A stretch of DNA of 64,000 bases from Notospermus geniculatus. Taxonomy: Eukaryota > Nemertea > Pilidiophora > Heteronemertea > Lineidae. Made by a program: the position numbers and the translations under genes. Numbering within the stretch: the first letter of the stretch is position 1; the number at the start of each line of letters is the position of its first letter. Shown piece after piece: positions 51,760 to 62,239 of the stretch. A model generated the notes under the pieces. The model was not told the DNA's origin. It made no database searches and worked only from the letters and a program-made list of their open reading frames with translations. Where the stretch lies: positions 140,797 through 204,796 of the forward strand of contig NMRB01000205.1 in NCBI GenBank assembly GCA_002633025.1, written 5' to 3'.

Positions 51760-52535
51760 CACTGAAAAACTATGCTTCGTCAAAATGACGAACTTAGGTT
51801 CGTTTTCCATTTATCACCAAACTGAGTAATTTAATTCGTCGAAATGACAAATCCACGGTTCGTCATTTTGACGAAACCTTGTTGTATCTCAAACCATCTC
51901 TAACAAGGTTCGTCCCAAACTCGCTATAGCCCAGTGGTACGGCGTTCCGCATTTTCGGTTTGCTCCACTTGTACCACTGGCTTCAAACGCCCTCATCACT
52001 TCTGCTCGGAATGAGCAGAATGAATAAAAACTGATCTACAGCTAGTTTTCCACCCTAATAAAATCATAATCGTACTGTCAAGTTTAGAAGTGTACCAAAA
52101 CACCAAACACACCATGATTTTTAAACATTTGTTCATTATTTTGTGTTGCACTTTTTTGCGGCGGATTACACGTATGGCTGTGCTTCGGTTCGGTCGTTCC
52201 GGCAGAAATAGTTTCTATTTCAGAAGCAACCAAATCGATGGACCAATCAGCTTCGTCGAATTTGATCACGTGATTTTGTGAGTGTAAACATAACCACGTG
52301 TGACAAGGAGGCAGCCATCTTAAATGACGTCATTCCTACGAGAAAAGAAGTACGGGGCACTGACGTTTGAAGGCAGAGCCAGTAAGGTGAAACCGTCTGA
52401 CCTCTGCGTTGGAGAGTGGGTTCGTCCAAATGACGAACCGTGGATTGTCATTTCGACGAATTAGATACTCAGTTTGCTGATAAATGGAAAACGAACCTAA
52501 GTTCGTCATTTTGACGAAGCAGAGTCTTTCAGTGT
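51760..52535. mobile_element. TTCGTCAAAATGACGAA MITE, copy 2, split by ~500 bp
   Basis: CACTGAAAAACTATGCTTCG and CAAAATGACGAACTTAGGTT at the left, complement through GACGAAGCAGAGTCTTTCAG at the right. The arms are interrupted between about 51905 and 52415 by sequence unrelated to the other copies, which includes ATAGCCCAGTGGTACGGCG (a tRNA-like A box). Confidence 0.75.
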
Positions 52536-52990
52536 AGCAAATGCTTTTACTTCATATTTGTACAGCACAGTGTCGTGCATTTGTAGTGTAAATTCCAAGT
52601 GAAAGCATTCACTAGTCTTTATTCGTATAACCCCACTGTTGGGAAAACGCTGGCAGATAGATAGACACGTTTCTCGGTGTGTCCCCTGGGTGATACATGT
52701 ATGAATAAAAGCTAGCGTTTACTTCATTTTGTACAGCATAGCGTCGTGCATTTGTACTGCAAATTCCAAGTAAAAGCATTTACTAGTCCTTATTCATATA
52801 ACCCCACTGTTTGGAAAACGCTGGAAGATAGATGGACACGTTTCTCTGTGTGTCCCCTATTGGGTGATATGAATAAAAGCTAGCAAATGCTTTTACTTCT
52901 GATTTGTACAGCATAGCTTAGTGCATTTGTGTGCAAAATCGAAGTAAAAGCATTTACTAGCCTTTATTCATATGACCCATCGTCAAGTCC
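52536..52990 (+). repeat. Three tandem ~170-bp units
   Basis: Units begin near 52537, 52708 and 52876 with AGC(A/T)A...TTTACTT, then TTGTACAGCA(C/T)AG, GTGCATTTGTA, AAGTAAAAGCATTTACTAG, TTATTCATATAACCCCACTG, GGAAAACGCTGGCAGATAGA and ACACGTTTCTC...GTGTCCCC. The third unit is truncated. A single dispersed relative lies at 1930-2045, and the ACACGTTTCT...GTGTCCCC part also occurs in 56746-56930. Confidence 0.75.
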
Positions 52991-53181
52991 CAGTTGACTC
53001 TGTCAATCAGATAATACTACTAGGCCTAGTAGGGGAACACTCACAGATGGAGAACATTAAAAAATGTTACACCGGCCGAAAACTCTATGATAGTTAAATT
53101 TTTGTATGCACATAAAACTTTCTCAACGGCTCGGTTAAAAAAAGTTGCATTTCTGCAAATAAATTGGGTTTTCTAACCACC

Positions 53182-53297
53182 TGGACCCGTATTCATAAAA
53201 CTACTTACATGTAAGTCTAAGTGTGACACTTACCCTTTGTTCAACACAAAGATAAGTATCACACTTTGACTTTAGTATGTTTATGAATATGGACCCA
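53182..53297. mobile_element. Fold-back MITE TGGACCCGTATTCATAAAAC
   Basis: TGGACCCGTATTCATAAAAC and complement ending ATGAATATGGACCCA; arms with TAAGTCTAAGTGTGACACTT and complement around CTTTGTTCAACACAAAG. Same end style as 42886-42992 and 48016-48162. Confidence 0.78.
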
Positions 53298-53489
53298 GAT
53301 TACCTAATCAGGGAGTCGCAGCCACATTACGGTGAATCCAGGCAAAATTGATTCTCCCTGTTATTCGTACGCGCCAAAATGATCGGTCTATTTTCCGCTT
53401 CGAATCCGGTGACTTCCTCTCCTTTCTCCTGCTACGGCAATTCCAATCCCGGGAATGACGTCGGCAGTTCCCGTACTTTATTAAACTTC

Positions 53490-53652
53490 GAGAAGAAATG
53501 AAATAGGTAACACCGTCTTTTGAATCAACTTGGTTGTATTGAGACAAGCTTTCGACCCTATCGGGCCTTCATCAGGCCCGATAGGGTCGAAAGCTTGTCT
53601 CAATACAACCAAGTTGATTCAAAAGACGGTGTTACCTATTTCATTTCTTCTC
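53490..53652. mobile_element. Perfect 163-bp palindrome
   Basis: Two exactly complementary 79-base arms around a 5-base centre (TCATC). The centre reads CTGATGAAGGCCCGATAGGG then TCGAAAGC on both strands, i.e. CTGATGA-stem-GAAA twice in opposite orientation. Ends GAGAAGAAATG/CATTTCTTCTC. A stretch of T(A)TTAAACTTCG occurs on both outer sides (53480-53490 and 53689-53699). Confidence 0.85.
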
Positions 53653-53699
53653 ATTCATTCAACGATCAACACGGCTATCTCTATATTTATTAAACTTCG

Positions 53700-54655
53700 C
53701 CAGGTGCTCCTCAGATCCCCCTCAAAGTACGTAAAATTGACAACGTCGATATCTATCTCATTTCAACTGCGACATAAGCCATTTTCGACGATTTTCAAAA
53801 TACTCCTTGTGCCCACATCGCATCCGCAATACGATACAGACAAATCGCCAAACAAAAGGATTTTCCGCGTGACATTTTGAGAAAAAATCACTCTCTAAGT
53901 TTCACAAGCGTTGCATCAAAGAATTCCAGATTTTGTTTGTCGTTTGATGTTTATACATGGCTACGTACCGATAAACAAACAATGCTTGACGAAGAAAAAG
54001 ACGACATAACATCCATCCTTAGTGGTGCTTTGCAGTTTCGTGAACTCCGTTAACTTAGGCCCGCGCACGGGATAATTTTACGACATGACAAAAAACGGTC
54101 TAAGTCTGTCCTCTGTGAACATCGCTTTTTCCCTCATGTGTGTCGTGCAGAAAATAAAAAAATTCTGACATCAACTGCAGTGACATAAAGCTAGGATTAG
54201 ATTTAACCTTTGCCTTCTGATCGTCACGACATGAATCGATGCAAGACTGAATCATGAAAAAAATGCCTCTTTGCCACTCCTTTTAACAAACGGCAGCTTA
54301 GTTTCTGAATTCTTTTAAGATCGTAGAAGTTACTGCGACATAGATAGTCAAACATTCTGCGGTGAATAAGGTAGTCGACAAATTATCAAGTGACTCTGCG
54401 CAACTTCCATGTACTTTGGATACACAAACTAAGTCTTACTCTGTTCTGCCTTGATACGCATAATCCGTTATCGCGAACGTAAGAAATCAAATATGTTTGA
54501 ATTAGGGGATATCAGCCCTTTGAAAAGTTCCTTTTTTGAAAAAAATCAACGAAGATTGAGTACAATGAAGCTCGAGAGAAAAAGTACATTGCCTCAGACG
54601 GTCAGTCGCTCTTGCGTCTGTTATAGGCACGATCTGTTAATGTCGTCTAAATCAG
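53700..54655. other. Gene-free stretch, nothing recognised
   Basis: Short open frames only; no splice-supported exon, SINE or inverted repeat was identified. Confidence 0.35.
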
Positions 54656-54659
54656 TGTA

Positions 54660-54800
54660 GGTTACGGAGTTAGGGTGGTTAGCGTTGACGGTTAGGGTCA
54701 GGACGTGGTTTAGGATTAGGGTAGGGGTCAGTGACAAGGGTTAAGGGTCAGGGTTAGGCTTTGGCTTAGGGGCTTGGGCTAGGAATTAGTGTGTAGGATT
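54660..54800 (+). repeat. Degenerate TTAGGG/GGTTAGGGTC-rich tract
   Basis: Around ten scattered GTTAGGG, TTAGGGT and AGGGTCAG words in about 130 bases on the plus strand. It looks like a decayed interstitial telomere-like or G-rich satellite tract. Confidence 0.6.
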
Positions 54801-54888
54801 AGGACTGGACGACATTCACCCATTCAGTCGATAAACTCGGATAAGATTACTGTATGTACTCGCCTATAAGATTCTAAGCCGGACACTA

Positions 54889-55234
54889 GTGAGATTTCGC
54901 AAATCTGACGAAACACGAAGTACGATATACGAATTGGACTTCATTTCCACGACGTATTATATTTCAGAAGATGGTTGGTACCACAAATATCGCCAGCTGC
55001 AAGAAGGTCTTTTAGCGTATGACGTTAGACGGACAGAGTTACGGTGTATATTAACCTTTCAAATTTATCTTTCGTTTCAACTTCGTAGCTATGAAGTGGC
55101 AATTTATATAAAGGACGCACTGGCAGCAGGGACATTTGTGGTACCAACCATCTCCAGAAATACATTAGGTCCTGGAAATGAAGTTAAATTTCGTATTTCG
55201 TACTTCGTGTTTCGTCAGATTTGCAAAACATCAC
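54889..55234. mobile_element. Fold-back MITE, TACGAAATACGAA family, TA-flanked
   Basis: GTGAGATTTCGCAAATCTGA at the left and TCAGATTTGCAAAACATCAC at the right, TA at 54887-54888 and 55235-55236. The arms include GAAGATGGTTGGTACCACAA and complement; the interior includes GTTAGACGGACAGAGTTACG as in 26930-26960. Confidence 0.8.
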
Positions 55235-55366
55235 TAATCACGCAACGTTGCGAAATGGTGGCACAACCAACACAAACCCCACCTCTTTTATCGCTGCGAA
55301 AGGTCCACCATTGTGTCCAGCTGTTTTAAGTCTGCCCATGGAGGCGGCATTGGAACTGCGGTCCGG

Positions 55367-55750
55367 CTAAAGCTGCGTTTAGCTGACACCGGTAAGCGGA
55401 ATGCGGATCGCGGAAACGGAACACGGAATAGACATTTTGTTCGCTCCAAGCCATTTCCCTTTATCCATTTATCTGCACGCGGTAAGCGGTTTGCGGAACG
55501 CGGATAGGCGGAACGCGGAAAGACCGATCACTTGGTGTAGCGATTTTTCCGCGCGGAATAAAACTCCGCGCCCTATGAAGCACCGTGATTGGACAGGGAC
55601 GGACCAAACCTGCGCCATGCTTACAAAAACAGAAGTGATACCACGTGCAGATAAGTGGACCACGCGGAATATTTACCGCGTTCCATATACCGCATTCCGT
55701 TTCCGCGATCCGCATTCCGCTTACCGCGTGTCAGCTAAACGCAGCTTTAG
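55367..55750. mobile_element. Inverted-repeat MITE CTAAAGCTGCGTTTAGCTGA
   Basis: CTAAAGCTGCGTTTAGCTGA and complement at the ends; the arms continue GGTAAGCGGAATGCGGATCG and CGCGATCCGCATTCCGCTTA. The interior repeats GCGGAACGCGGA-type words. The 158-codon plus-strand frame here follows from this GC repetition. Confidence 0.8.
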
Positions 55751-55796
55751 AATCTTATACGTGGGTATACATACATGTCTTCATTTGGTCGTGGGC

Positions 55797-55952
55797 AAGT
55801 GTAACATCTGTGAGTGTTTCTGTAGCTCAGTGTTCCCCAACAACAGACGCGGCCTAGAATGGTTATTGTTGGGTTAGTTGCCGCTTAATCCGTCAGGAGG
55901 GAAACAATAAGGAAAACACAGAAATACGGGGAACACTGATCGACGTTACACC
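55797..55952. mobile_element. MITE GTGTAACATCTGTGAGTGTT, copy 2
   Basis: See 49179-49328: same ends and order, single-base differences only. Confidence 0.85.
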
Positions 55953-56451
55953 CGGATACGTCGAATTTACCGCCAGGTAAACTACATTTGTATAAAACCC
56001 TTTGGTCTATGCTGGACGATTGACTTACATGATTGTATTTCACCAATAGTGGGCGTTAGCCACCGAGGTAGTGAACTGACCTATTAGATGTGGAAGTACG
56101 GTATATCTTCCTTAGATGATTATCCTTGCCGGGTGATATACATGTTATGAGATTAAATGCTTGATAAGCAAAGCCTTTCTTTGATCAAGGGTCCCACTGG
56201 CAGGGAAGGATCTGCCGCACAGGGTCAACATGAAGGGGAGGGACCCTTAAGAATACACCAACCTGAATCTATCGCTTGCTGCGATTGAGTGATCATCATT
56301 ATCGTCTTATTTCATAGTTGATTATTTATACAACAGAATCAGAATATGCAAGATAGAGAGCTGAACTTATGAATTAAACAAGGGGGACCCTAGCAGGCTG
56401 CTTCAATAGGTGTCACTAGTGTAAAAAATATTGAAATGAAACTGACATCCC

Positions 56452-56616
56452 GGTGTGAAGGGAAAGAATGTCGTAGGAAAAACTGTCCTTGAAACAAAAG
56501 ATCCTATTGTGACATTCTAATCTCTGGCGATTGGTTTCTATACCCATGCCGCTTATTCCGTCATTCAACAATAGAAGTGGACACTTTTTACAGGGGGACA
56601 CTTTTTACTGCTACAC
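56452..56616. repeat. Repeat GGTGTGAAGGGAAAGAATGT, copy 2
   Basis: Matches 28027-28195 along its whole length with about ten differences, including deletion of TCGATAG after GGTTTCTA. Confidence 0.7.
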
Positions 56617-56745
56617 TGGTCCTGATCAATTTCCAACACAAAAGGAGTCCATTGTATATAACCGGGTTTCGGTGTGCTGCCCTCTATCGTAGCTAGGATC
56701 CCCATTGGCGCCCGGGAGGGAAGGTCACAATAACCTTTCGCGTCA

Positions 56746-56930
56746 CCAAGTGTGACATCTGTCAGTGTTTCCCTGTTTCATTGTTTCCCTATTGTTTCGG
56801 AAACACTTGCAGATAGATCGACACGTTTCTGTATGTGTCCCCTTTTGTCAAGTCGCAGCTTTTCCCGTCAGACAATAGTAGAGGAACACTCAAAGATGAG
56901 GAACATTCAAAAACGTTACACCGAGGCGTG
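56746..56930. mobile_element. MITE related to GTGTAACATC, diverged
   Basis: AGTGTGACATCTGTCAGTGT at the left and AACATTCAAAAACGTTACAC at the right resemble the ends of 49179-49328. The interior ATAGATCGACACGTTTCTG and GTGTCCCC is shared with the 52536 array. Confidence 0.55.
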
Positions 56931-57769
56931 TGATGGTTCCCGAGGTGCCAACGAACTATCAGCCTAGACCGTATCTCAAGGTAAAATCCTTGAATCTAAT
57001 TGGCCGATTCGCATCACGTGGCCATGTAACATATTTCTAGTGTTACGCGACATACATGTAATATCACATATCACTTTGCTGGACGTTGGTTTCCCTTTAA
57101 TTCTTAAAACTACTTTCGTATTGCTCATAACCACCATCTCCACCAAATTACTAAAGGTATTATTTTGTCCTGGGGCACAGCCGTAAGCGATCTTATTATG
57201 GTCTTGGCTTTGTCCCTGACCACATTCATCCCATGTGTATAAAATCTTTGTTATCGATTGTGTTGGTCAAAATAAATATCATATCATATATCATCATAGA
57301 TAGGCGTGGTTACATAATGGAAAAAAATGGCGCCTTCGGTGAACACTGTTTTCTCGGGGTGACATTTCGGTCTATCCCCACCAATGCGGGCGCCATTTTC
57401 TTAATGTTGCATACGTTAGCTACACTTCCATGTACATGGCGTGTAACCACAGGAAGATAGCCTTGTTATCACTCTACGAGTCAATAGTTGCATAACGTCC
57501 CTTTAATACTTGATTAAACATGTGTACATTACTCTGCGAATTAGAATATTTGAAATCATGGCCACTTATACTAATATAACCTTGTGTGTAAATCCCGTAT
57601 CGTGGGCATCAGTTTACGATCAGCTCAGATAGAGCAGTGGCTTCTCAAAGCTAATCATCCTTTGCAACGCGGTGAAGATCAGCAGCATGCGACGTCCTAA
57701 TCGGAAGGGTACATGTAACTTGCTTTTATCATAGGCTGCCGTGAACTCAAGGTGCACCGCCTTAACCAA

Positions 57770-58150
57770 TCATTACAGGGTATACAGATTCATGCTATAT
57801 AATCGTCCAATCACAACAGAGTACAGTAATTTATGTCACATAATGCTCAAATCACAAAGAGGTACTATTCAAATTTATGCTGTGTATTCGTCCATTCACA
57901 ACGAGGCACAGCAATTTATATTATATGATCGTCCAATCACTACAGGGCAGACCAATTTCTGCTATTTGTTCGTCCAATCACAACATGGCACACCTATTTC
58001 TGCTATTTGTTCGTCCAATCACAACATGGCACACCTATTTCTGCTATTTGTTCGTCCAATCACTAAGAACAGGGCTCACCAATTTCTGCTATATGTCCGT
58101 CCAATCACAACAGAAATTCACGTCACATGACCGTCCAATTACAAAAGGTA
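57770..58150 (+). repeat. Minisatellite of ~41-45-bp units, CGTCCAATCACAACA
   Basis: About nine imperfect units, each with TTTATGCTATATAATCGTCC- or TTTCTGCTATTTGTTCGTCC-like sequence followed by AATCACAACA and GGCACACC. The two central units are identical. The plus strand stays open in two frames, giving repeated RPITT/SSNHNM peptides, because the unit lacks stops, not because it is a gene. Confidence 0.85.
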
Positions 58151-58439
58151 CACAAGAAAAATACATCAAAGCTACATCTAACTGCCCAAATTAAATGAGT
58201 TATTTTAATGTTTTTTGTATATTTAAAAAAATCCAATGACATCAAATGTGCTGTTCTGCGCTGCCTGGCATGGTTGCCAAGGTGTGTAGCCATCCTTTTT
58301 TAAATTCTCATAACTTGAAAATGGGTGATCCGAGTTTCATGCGGTTTTCAGTTTCATGCTGCCTAATGCTCTATACAGCATAAGTGGATGAAACCCTTTC
58401 AGGTAACATTTAAAGTTGTATAACCGTCCACTGATCTAC

Positions 58440-58830
58440 CTCTTGATCTTTAGAGAGGTTGCGCAGCTTTCCGACTCCGGCTTCAACTACCAGAATGAAT
58501 TGCAGTCCGCTGTAGACATCCTTGATAAAAACGATTTGATAGACGTTTGCAAATCGTAAAATGCCATAACTTCGTAATCGGAAGTGCACGTAAATCACAA
58601 ATATTCTAGTCGTGTTTCAAGTCGTAACGACTAGGATTACGACTTCAATATTCATTATTTATCCGCACTTCCGATTTATAAGGTCAAATTTTTCTGCCTT
58701 CAGTTTGTGGTGTTTGACGAAATGAACACTTCTATCAAATCGTTTTTATCAAGGATGTCCATAGCGGATTGCAACTCATTCTCGTAGCTGAAGTCGGAGT
58801 CGGAGTCGGAAAGCTGCGCATCCTCTCTGG
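58440..58830. mobile_element. Inverted-repeat element around TTGCGCAGCTTTCCGACTCC
   Basis: Left: GCGCAGCTTTCCGACTCCGG, AATTGCAGTCCGCT, ACATCCTTGATAAAAACGAT; right: ATCGTTTTTATCAAGGATGT, CGGATTGCAACTC, GGAGTCGGAAAGCTGCGC. The centre CGTAACGACTAGGATTACG also pairs with GTCGTAATCC-like sequence. Imperfect arms of about 150 bases. Confidence 0.75.
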
Positions 58831-59469
58831 CCATAACGGCACCAGATCAGAGGTCGACCAGACTCGCTCATGCTCGCGTTTTGATCTCGCCAATAAGAGC
58901 AAATTGATGATATGTAGAAGTGGTTTTGTTGACCAGGTGTGCCCATACCTTTGTTTATAAGGTTAGAGGGCCGGAGACGTCTGTTTGTAATTCTTTATAG
59001 CATATACATACATCTTTTAGGCGGAAATTAATGTCCCGAACGCCTCCGTGAGAGCTCGATGATGGGATGAAGACCTTGTCCAGGTGGTCGCTCAAAGATC
59101 ATAATAGCATCCCCAACGCTCTGTATCAACAAAAGACCGTGTATTATTCCATCGTCTGGTCGTACGAAAACACGAGTACTTGTGGGGTTGATGAGACAGT
59201 GGTCCAAGGTTAATCCGAACTACTCGCGCCTGTCAAGTTGTCTGAAGAGAGAATCGAACGCCGCCATTTTGAATCTATTACAGTTCTTTTACAGTGGGTT
59301 CGATTCTGGTAGGAAGCAATGTCTTTCACCTCAGAAACCCGATTTCTATTTCATATTCTTTACTTGTACATGTATCTCCTTTATTTGTGACCCCTCGCAT
59401 AACATAAAACTGTTTGGGTTCGGAGATCGTTTGGACTACTCGCAGGGTACTGACGGACGCCTCGTTTAA

Positions 59470-59610
59470 ACATGGGTCATTGAACCATCTTTTTTGAAGA
59501 TGGGGATTTGGCCTAGTGGTTTAAGGCGTGCTGCCCCTCGTGCTGGCGATTGATGCCTAATGCGAGGGTCCGTGGGTTCGATTCTTGTAGGAAGCAATGT
59601 CTTTCACCTT
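59470..59610 (+). mobile_element. tRNA-Leu-like SINE, copy 2
   Basis: GATGGGGATTTGGCCTAGTG, GCGTGCTGCCCCTCGTGCTG, GTCCGTGGGTTCGATTC and tail AATGTCTTTCACCTTA match 27795-27955. A tail-only fragment lies just upstream at 59290-59360. The tail is cut by the MITE 59615-59866, after which TTTAGAAACCCGATTTCTAT continues. Confidence 0.75.
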
Positions 59611-59614
59611 AAGG

Positions 59615-59866
59615 GCGGTTTAAACTAGGTTGCACCAAGTTGCAAGTTGCAAGTTGCACCAAGTTGCAAGTTGCAACTTGTTGCAAACTACCTGGGACGG
59701 TTTACACATAGAAAAATCGATGCAACCTCCAGCGTGATCGGCATTGGCATTTTGCAACAAGTTGCAGACCCGTTTACACATGCAACTTTTATGAAACTTT
59801 TTGGTCTCATCAGGTTCATGCAACAAGTTGCATATGAAAAGTTGCATGTGTAAACGGGCCTTTAGA
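59615..59866. mobile_element. MITE AAGGGCGGTTTAAACTAGGT / GTGTAAACGGGCCTTTA
   Basis: Imperfect inverted ends, with the interior dominated by GTTGCAAGTTGCA/TGCAACAAGTTGC words. It is inserted in the tail of the SINE (CTTTCACC|TTA...TTTAGAAACCC), so it is younger than that SINE copy. Confidence 0.7.
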
Positions 59867-60053
59867 AACCCGATTTCTATTTCATACGTATATTTATTAC
59901 AGTTCTCACATTGGGAATTAATTTCCTACTAATTGCGTATTTGCACAACTTATCTCTGGCTTTTCTACCTTCAAATACCATTTAGAACACAGTCAACTAT
60001 AAATCTAGGGAAACCTACGATTGTAATATGTTAGTGCTAAATAAGGAAACTTG

Positions 60054-60373
60054 CACTCTAAAAAGTCCGGCTAATGTTGCAATGTACTTATCCTCCAAAC
60101 TTAAATGGTGTTCTGTTTGCTGTTGTGTTCTCAAACCTGGGACAAAATTTGCGTTCTGAACTGGCGCTTCACGTTCTAAAATAGTGTTCACATTTTTTGA
60201 AACCCTTAAAAAGGGGCCTAAATATTTCCAAACAACAAAGATGACCTAATTCTATAAATGAATGTTTGGAGGATAAGTACATTGCAACATTAGCCAAAAT
60301 CCCCCACACGACAACTTTACGTGTAAGGACAAAAGAAATTTAACGTTCTTTCGCGTCCGGACGTTTTAGAGTG
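60054..60373. mobile_element. Inverted-repeat MITE CACTCTAAAAAGTCCGG
   Basis: CACTCTAAAAAGTCCGG and the near complement CCGGACGTTTTAGAGTG at the ends; inner pair GGCTAATGTTGCAATGTACT and complement AAGTACATTGCAACATTAGC. The interior is not palindromic. Confidence 0.78.
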
Positions 60374-60734
60374 TTTAATCGGGTGAAAGCGAAGCAAAAT
60401 AGTGCCCGTTCTAATGGAAAGACAATGACCACGACCGTGGTTCTGTAATGGTTGAATCTCCTTTGAATTATTGATAGGCCTACAAAATTAAAACCCAGGT
60501 GGTGAGATCAAAACGACAGGTACGTGATTAAAATATTGACGACGTAAAAGTTGCACATTTTAATTTCTGTTCGGGTTTGACGGCGACTTGTCCGACATCT
60601 AATGCACATGCATTGTTGATGTGGGTTTAGAGTTGAAAGTATGGCCGCAGTTTAAATGATTTAAAACTGTCACAGCCCCGAAGTACAACACTGCCTCGTC
60701 TTGTTGGACCGTGTGTACATGAACCATGTTGTAA

Positions 60735-61185
60735 CAAAAAGTTAAAAGTCAAAGTTTGGGTTTATAGTCTGATATCAAAACGGTAGAGGTGTCATCCGAC
60801 TTCAAACATGACCCCGGTCTATCCTTAAACCTTTCAGTAGAACTCAGATGAGCTGCTCATTGACAATCTGAGCATTTCCGATCGGTACCCATTTATACAC
60901 ATGGGTGGAGAGAGGCCAGTAAGGCAAAGAGACTTGCCCAAAGTCTCACGCCACAGTGGGATTCGAACCAGGTGTACCAGAGGAGAAAGTCCTACGAATA
61001 CAAGTCAGAGACACAATAGTCTGGTATTGTGTCTATGGTCAAGGTCTTAACAGTCATATATCGTAATCCCTCGTTGAAAAATAAAACCGGACTTAATAGA
61101 TTCAAGGCGGACTATGATATCTGTAACAACGGGACGCTCTGACCGCTAGTCGGAGACCCGAACCACTACACCACCGTAGCTCCTA
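60735..61185 (-). mobile_element. tRNA-derived SINE, copy 2, split by a MITE
   Basis: Same body as 18892-19170 (CCTTTCAGTAGAACTCAGAT, GGTACCCATTTATACACATG, GACTTGCCCAAAGTCTCACG). After GTGGGATTCGAACC it is interrupted and resumes at GGGACGCTCTGACC near 61131. The insert is a GGTGTGACAGG-family MITE. Confidence 0.75.
60971..61132. mobile_element. GGTGTGACAGG-family MITE inserted in a SINE
   Basis: In inverted orientation relative to 28823-28995 it keeps AGGTGTACCAG, GTCCTACGAATACAAGTC, CGTAATCCCTCGTTGAA, ATAAAACCGGACTT and GATATCTGTAACA. It is the most diverged copy. Confidence 0.65.
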
Positions 61186-61279
61186 AACATTTTGATGTTC
61201 ATGTACATGTACAGTCTTTGACATTATCTACACCTGATACCTTGAGTATTGCAAATACTACTGCGCCAATTTTAACAAG

Positions 61280-61700
61280 GATTGTTCCATATGAAAATAC
61301 ATCTTCTTGGTCATATTTCTGCACCACAATTTTGGAAATTTGGAAATATTGAAAATATTGAAACTTTGAAAAATTTTGATAATCTCAAATATCTCAGCAA
61401 CCACTCAACATACTTTGATGAAACAAAGCCCATAATCCTAAGAAAGTTCCACTCTATGAAAACTGTAACAAAAATCACCAAAAAATACATAATAAAAATG
61501 TAGATTTTTAGGGTTTTTTCTGATGAGCTAGTAGGCCTACATAATTACGATATTTCCAAATTTCCAAAATTTTGATACAGAAATATGACCAAGAAGATGC
61601 ACTTTCATTTGGAACAACCCGTGTTGAAAATAATATATTGGCCAAGTATTATTTGAAATATTCGTGGTATCAGGTGTAGATAAATTTTTGTCCATGACTG
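61280..61700. repeat. AT-rich dispersed repeat, copy 2
   Basis: Counterpart of 430-880, with TTTGATAATCTCAAATATCT, CAGCAACCACTCAACATACT and GAAAGTTCCACTCTATGAAA shared in order. Confidence 0.7.
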
Positions 61701-61987
61701 TACATCAGAGTTTGGTTTCTCCAAATTGCTACCGCTAACCACATGAAAATCTCCCTATTCTGACATAGCCCCCGATTCCGCGGGCCTAATCACAAGGAAG
61801 ATGATAGTTCATCAGCACGGCTCAACGCACTCCCGAAGGTCCTGATTACATGCGCGACACCTCCTAATGATTTAATGATCCGTTAGTCGGGCCAATAACT
61901 CAGTCACTCTCTGCCAATACATGGTGGTTGTGAAGGGTCTTCTTCGGTTTGAAAAAAAAATCCTTTTTTCTCAAGAGAATGACACCA

Positions 61988-62233
61988 CACTGAAAAACGT
62001 TTCATCAAAATGATGAACTTAGGTTCGTTTTCCATCACCAAACTGAGTATCTATTAAATTCGTCAAAATGGCAAGTCCTGGTTCGTCATTTTGACGAACT
62101 CTTGACGAACATAAACAAGGGTTCGTCAAAATGACGAACCTGGACTTGCCATTTTGACGAATTTAGATACTCAGTTTGGTGATATGAAAACGAACCTGAG
62201 TTCGTCATTTTGATGAAGAAACGTTTTTCAGTG
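61988..62233. mobile_element. Fold-back MITE of TTCGTCAAAATGACGAA words, copy 3
   Basis: Ends CACTGAAAAACGTTTCATCA and TGATGAAGAAACGTTTTTCA then GTG. It is continuous and without insertion, arms about 115 bases around GAACTCTTGACGAACA. Confidence 0.85.
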
Positions 62234-62239
62234 TAGGGA

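Noticed and set aside
53530-53880. 116-codon open frame
   Set aside because: Its first part lies in the perfect palindrome 53490-53652 and shadows it on both strands; no family.
55401-55877. 158-codon open frame
   Set aside because: Runs across two MITEs (55367-55750 and 55797-55952) and is built from GCGGAACGCGG-type repeats.
57741-58130. 129-residue repetitive protein
   Set aside because: The open frame follows from a stop-free minisatellite unit; there is no start context, splice signal or family.
57770-58150. CRISPR array
   Set aside because: The repeats are contiguous imperfect tandem units without unique spacers, and the genome is eukaryotic.
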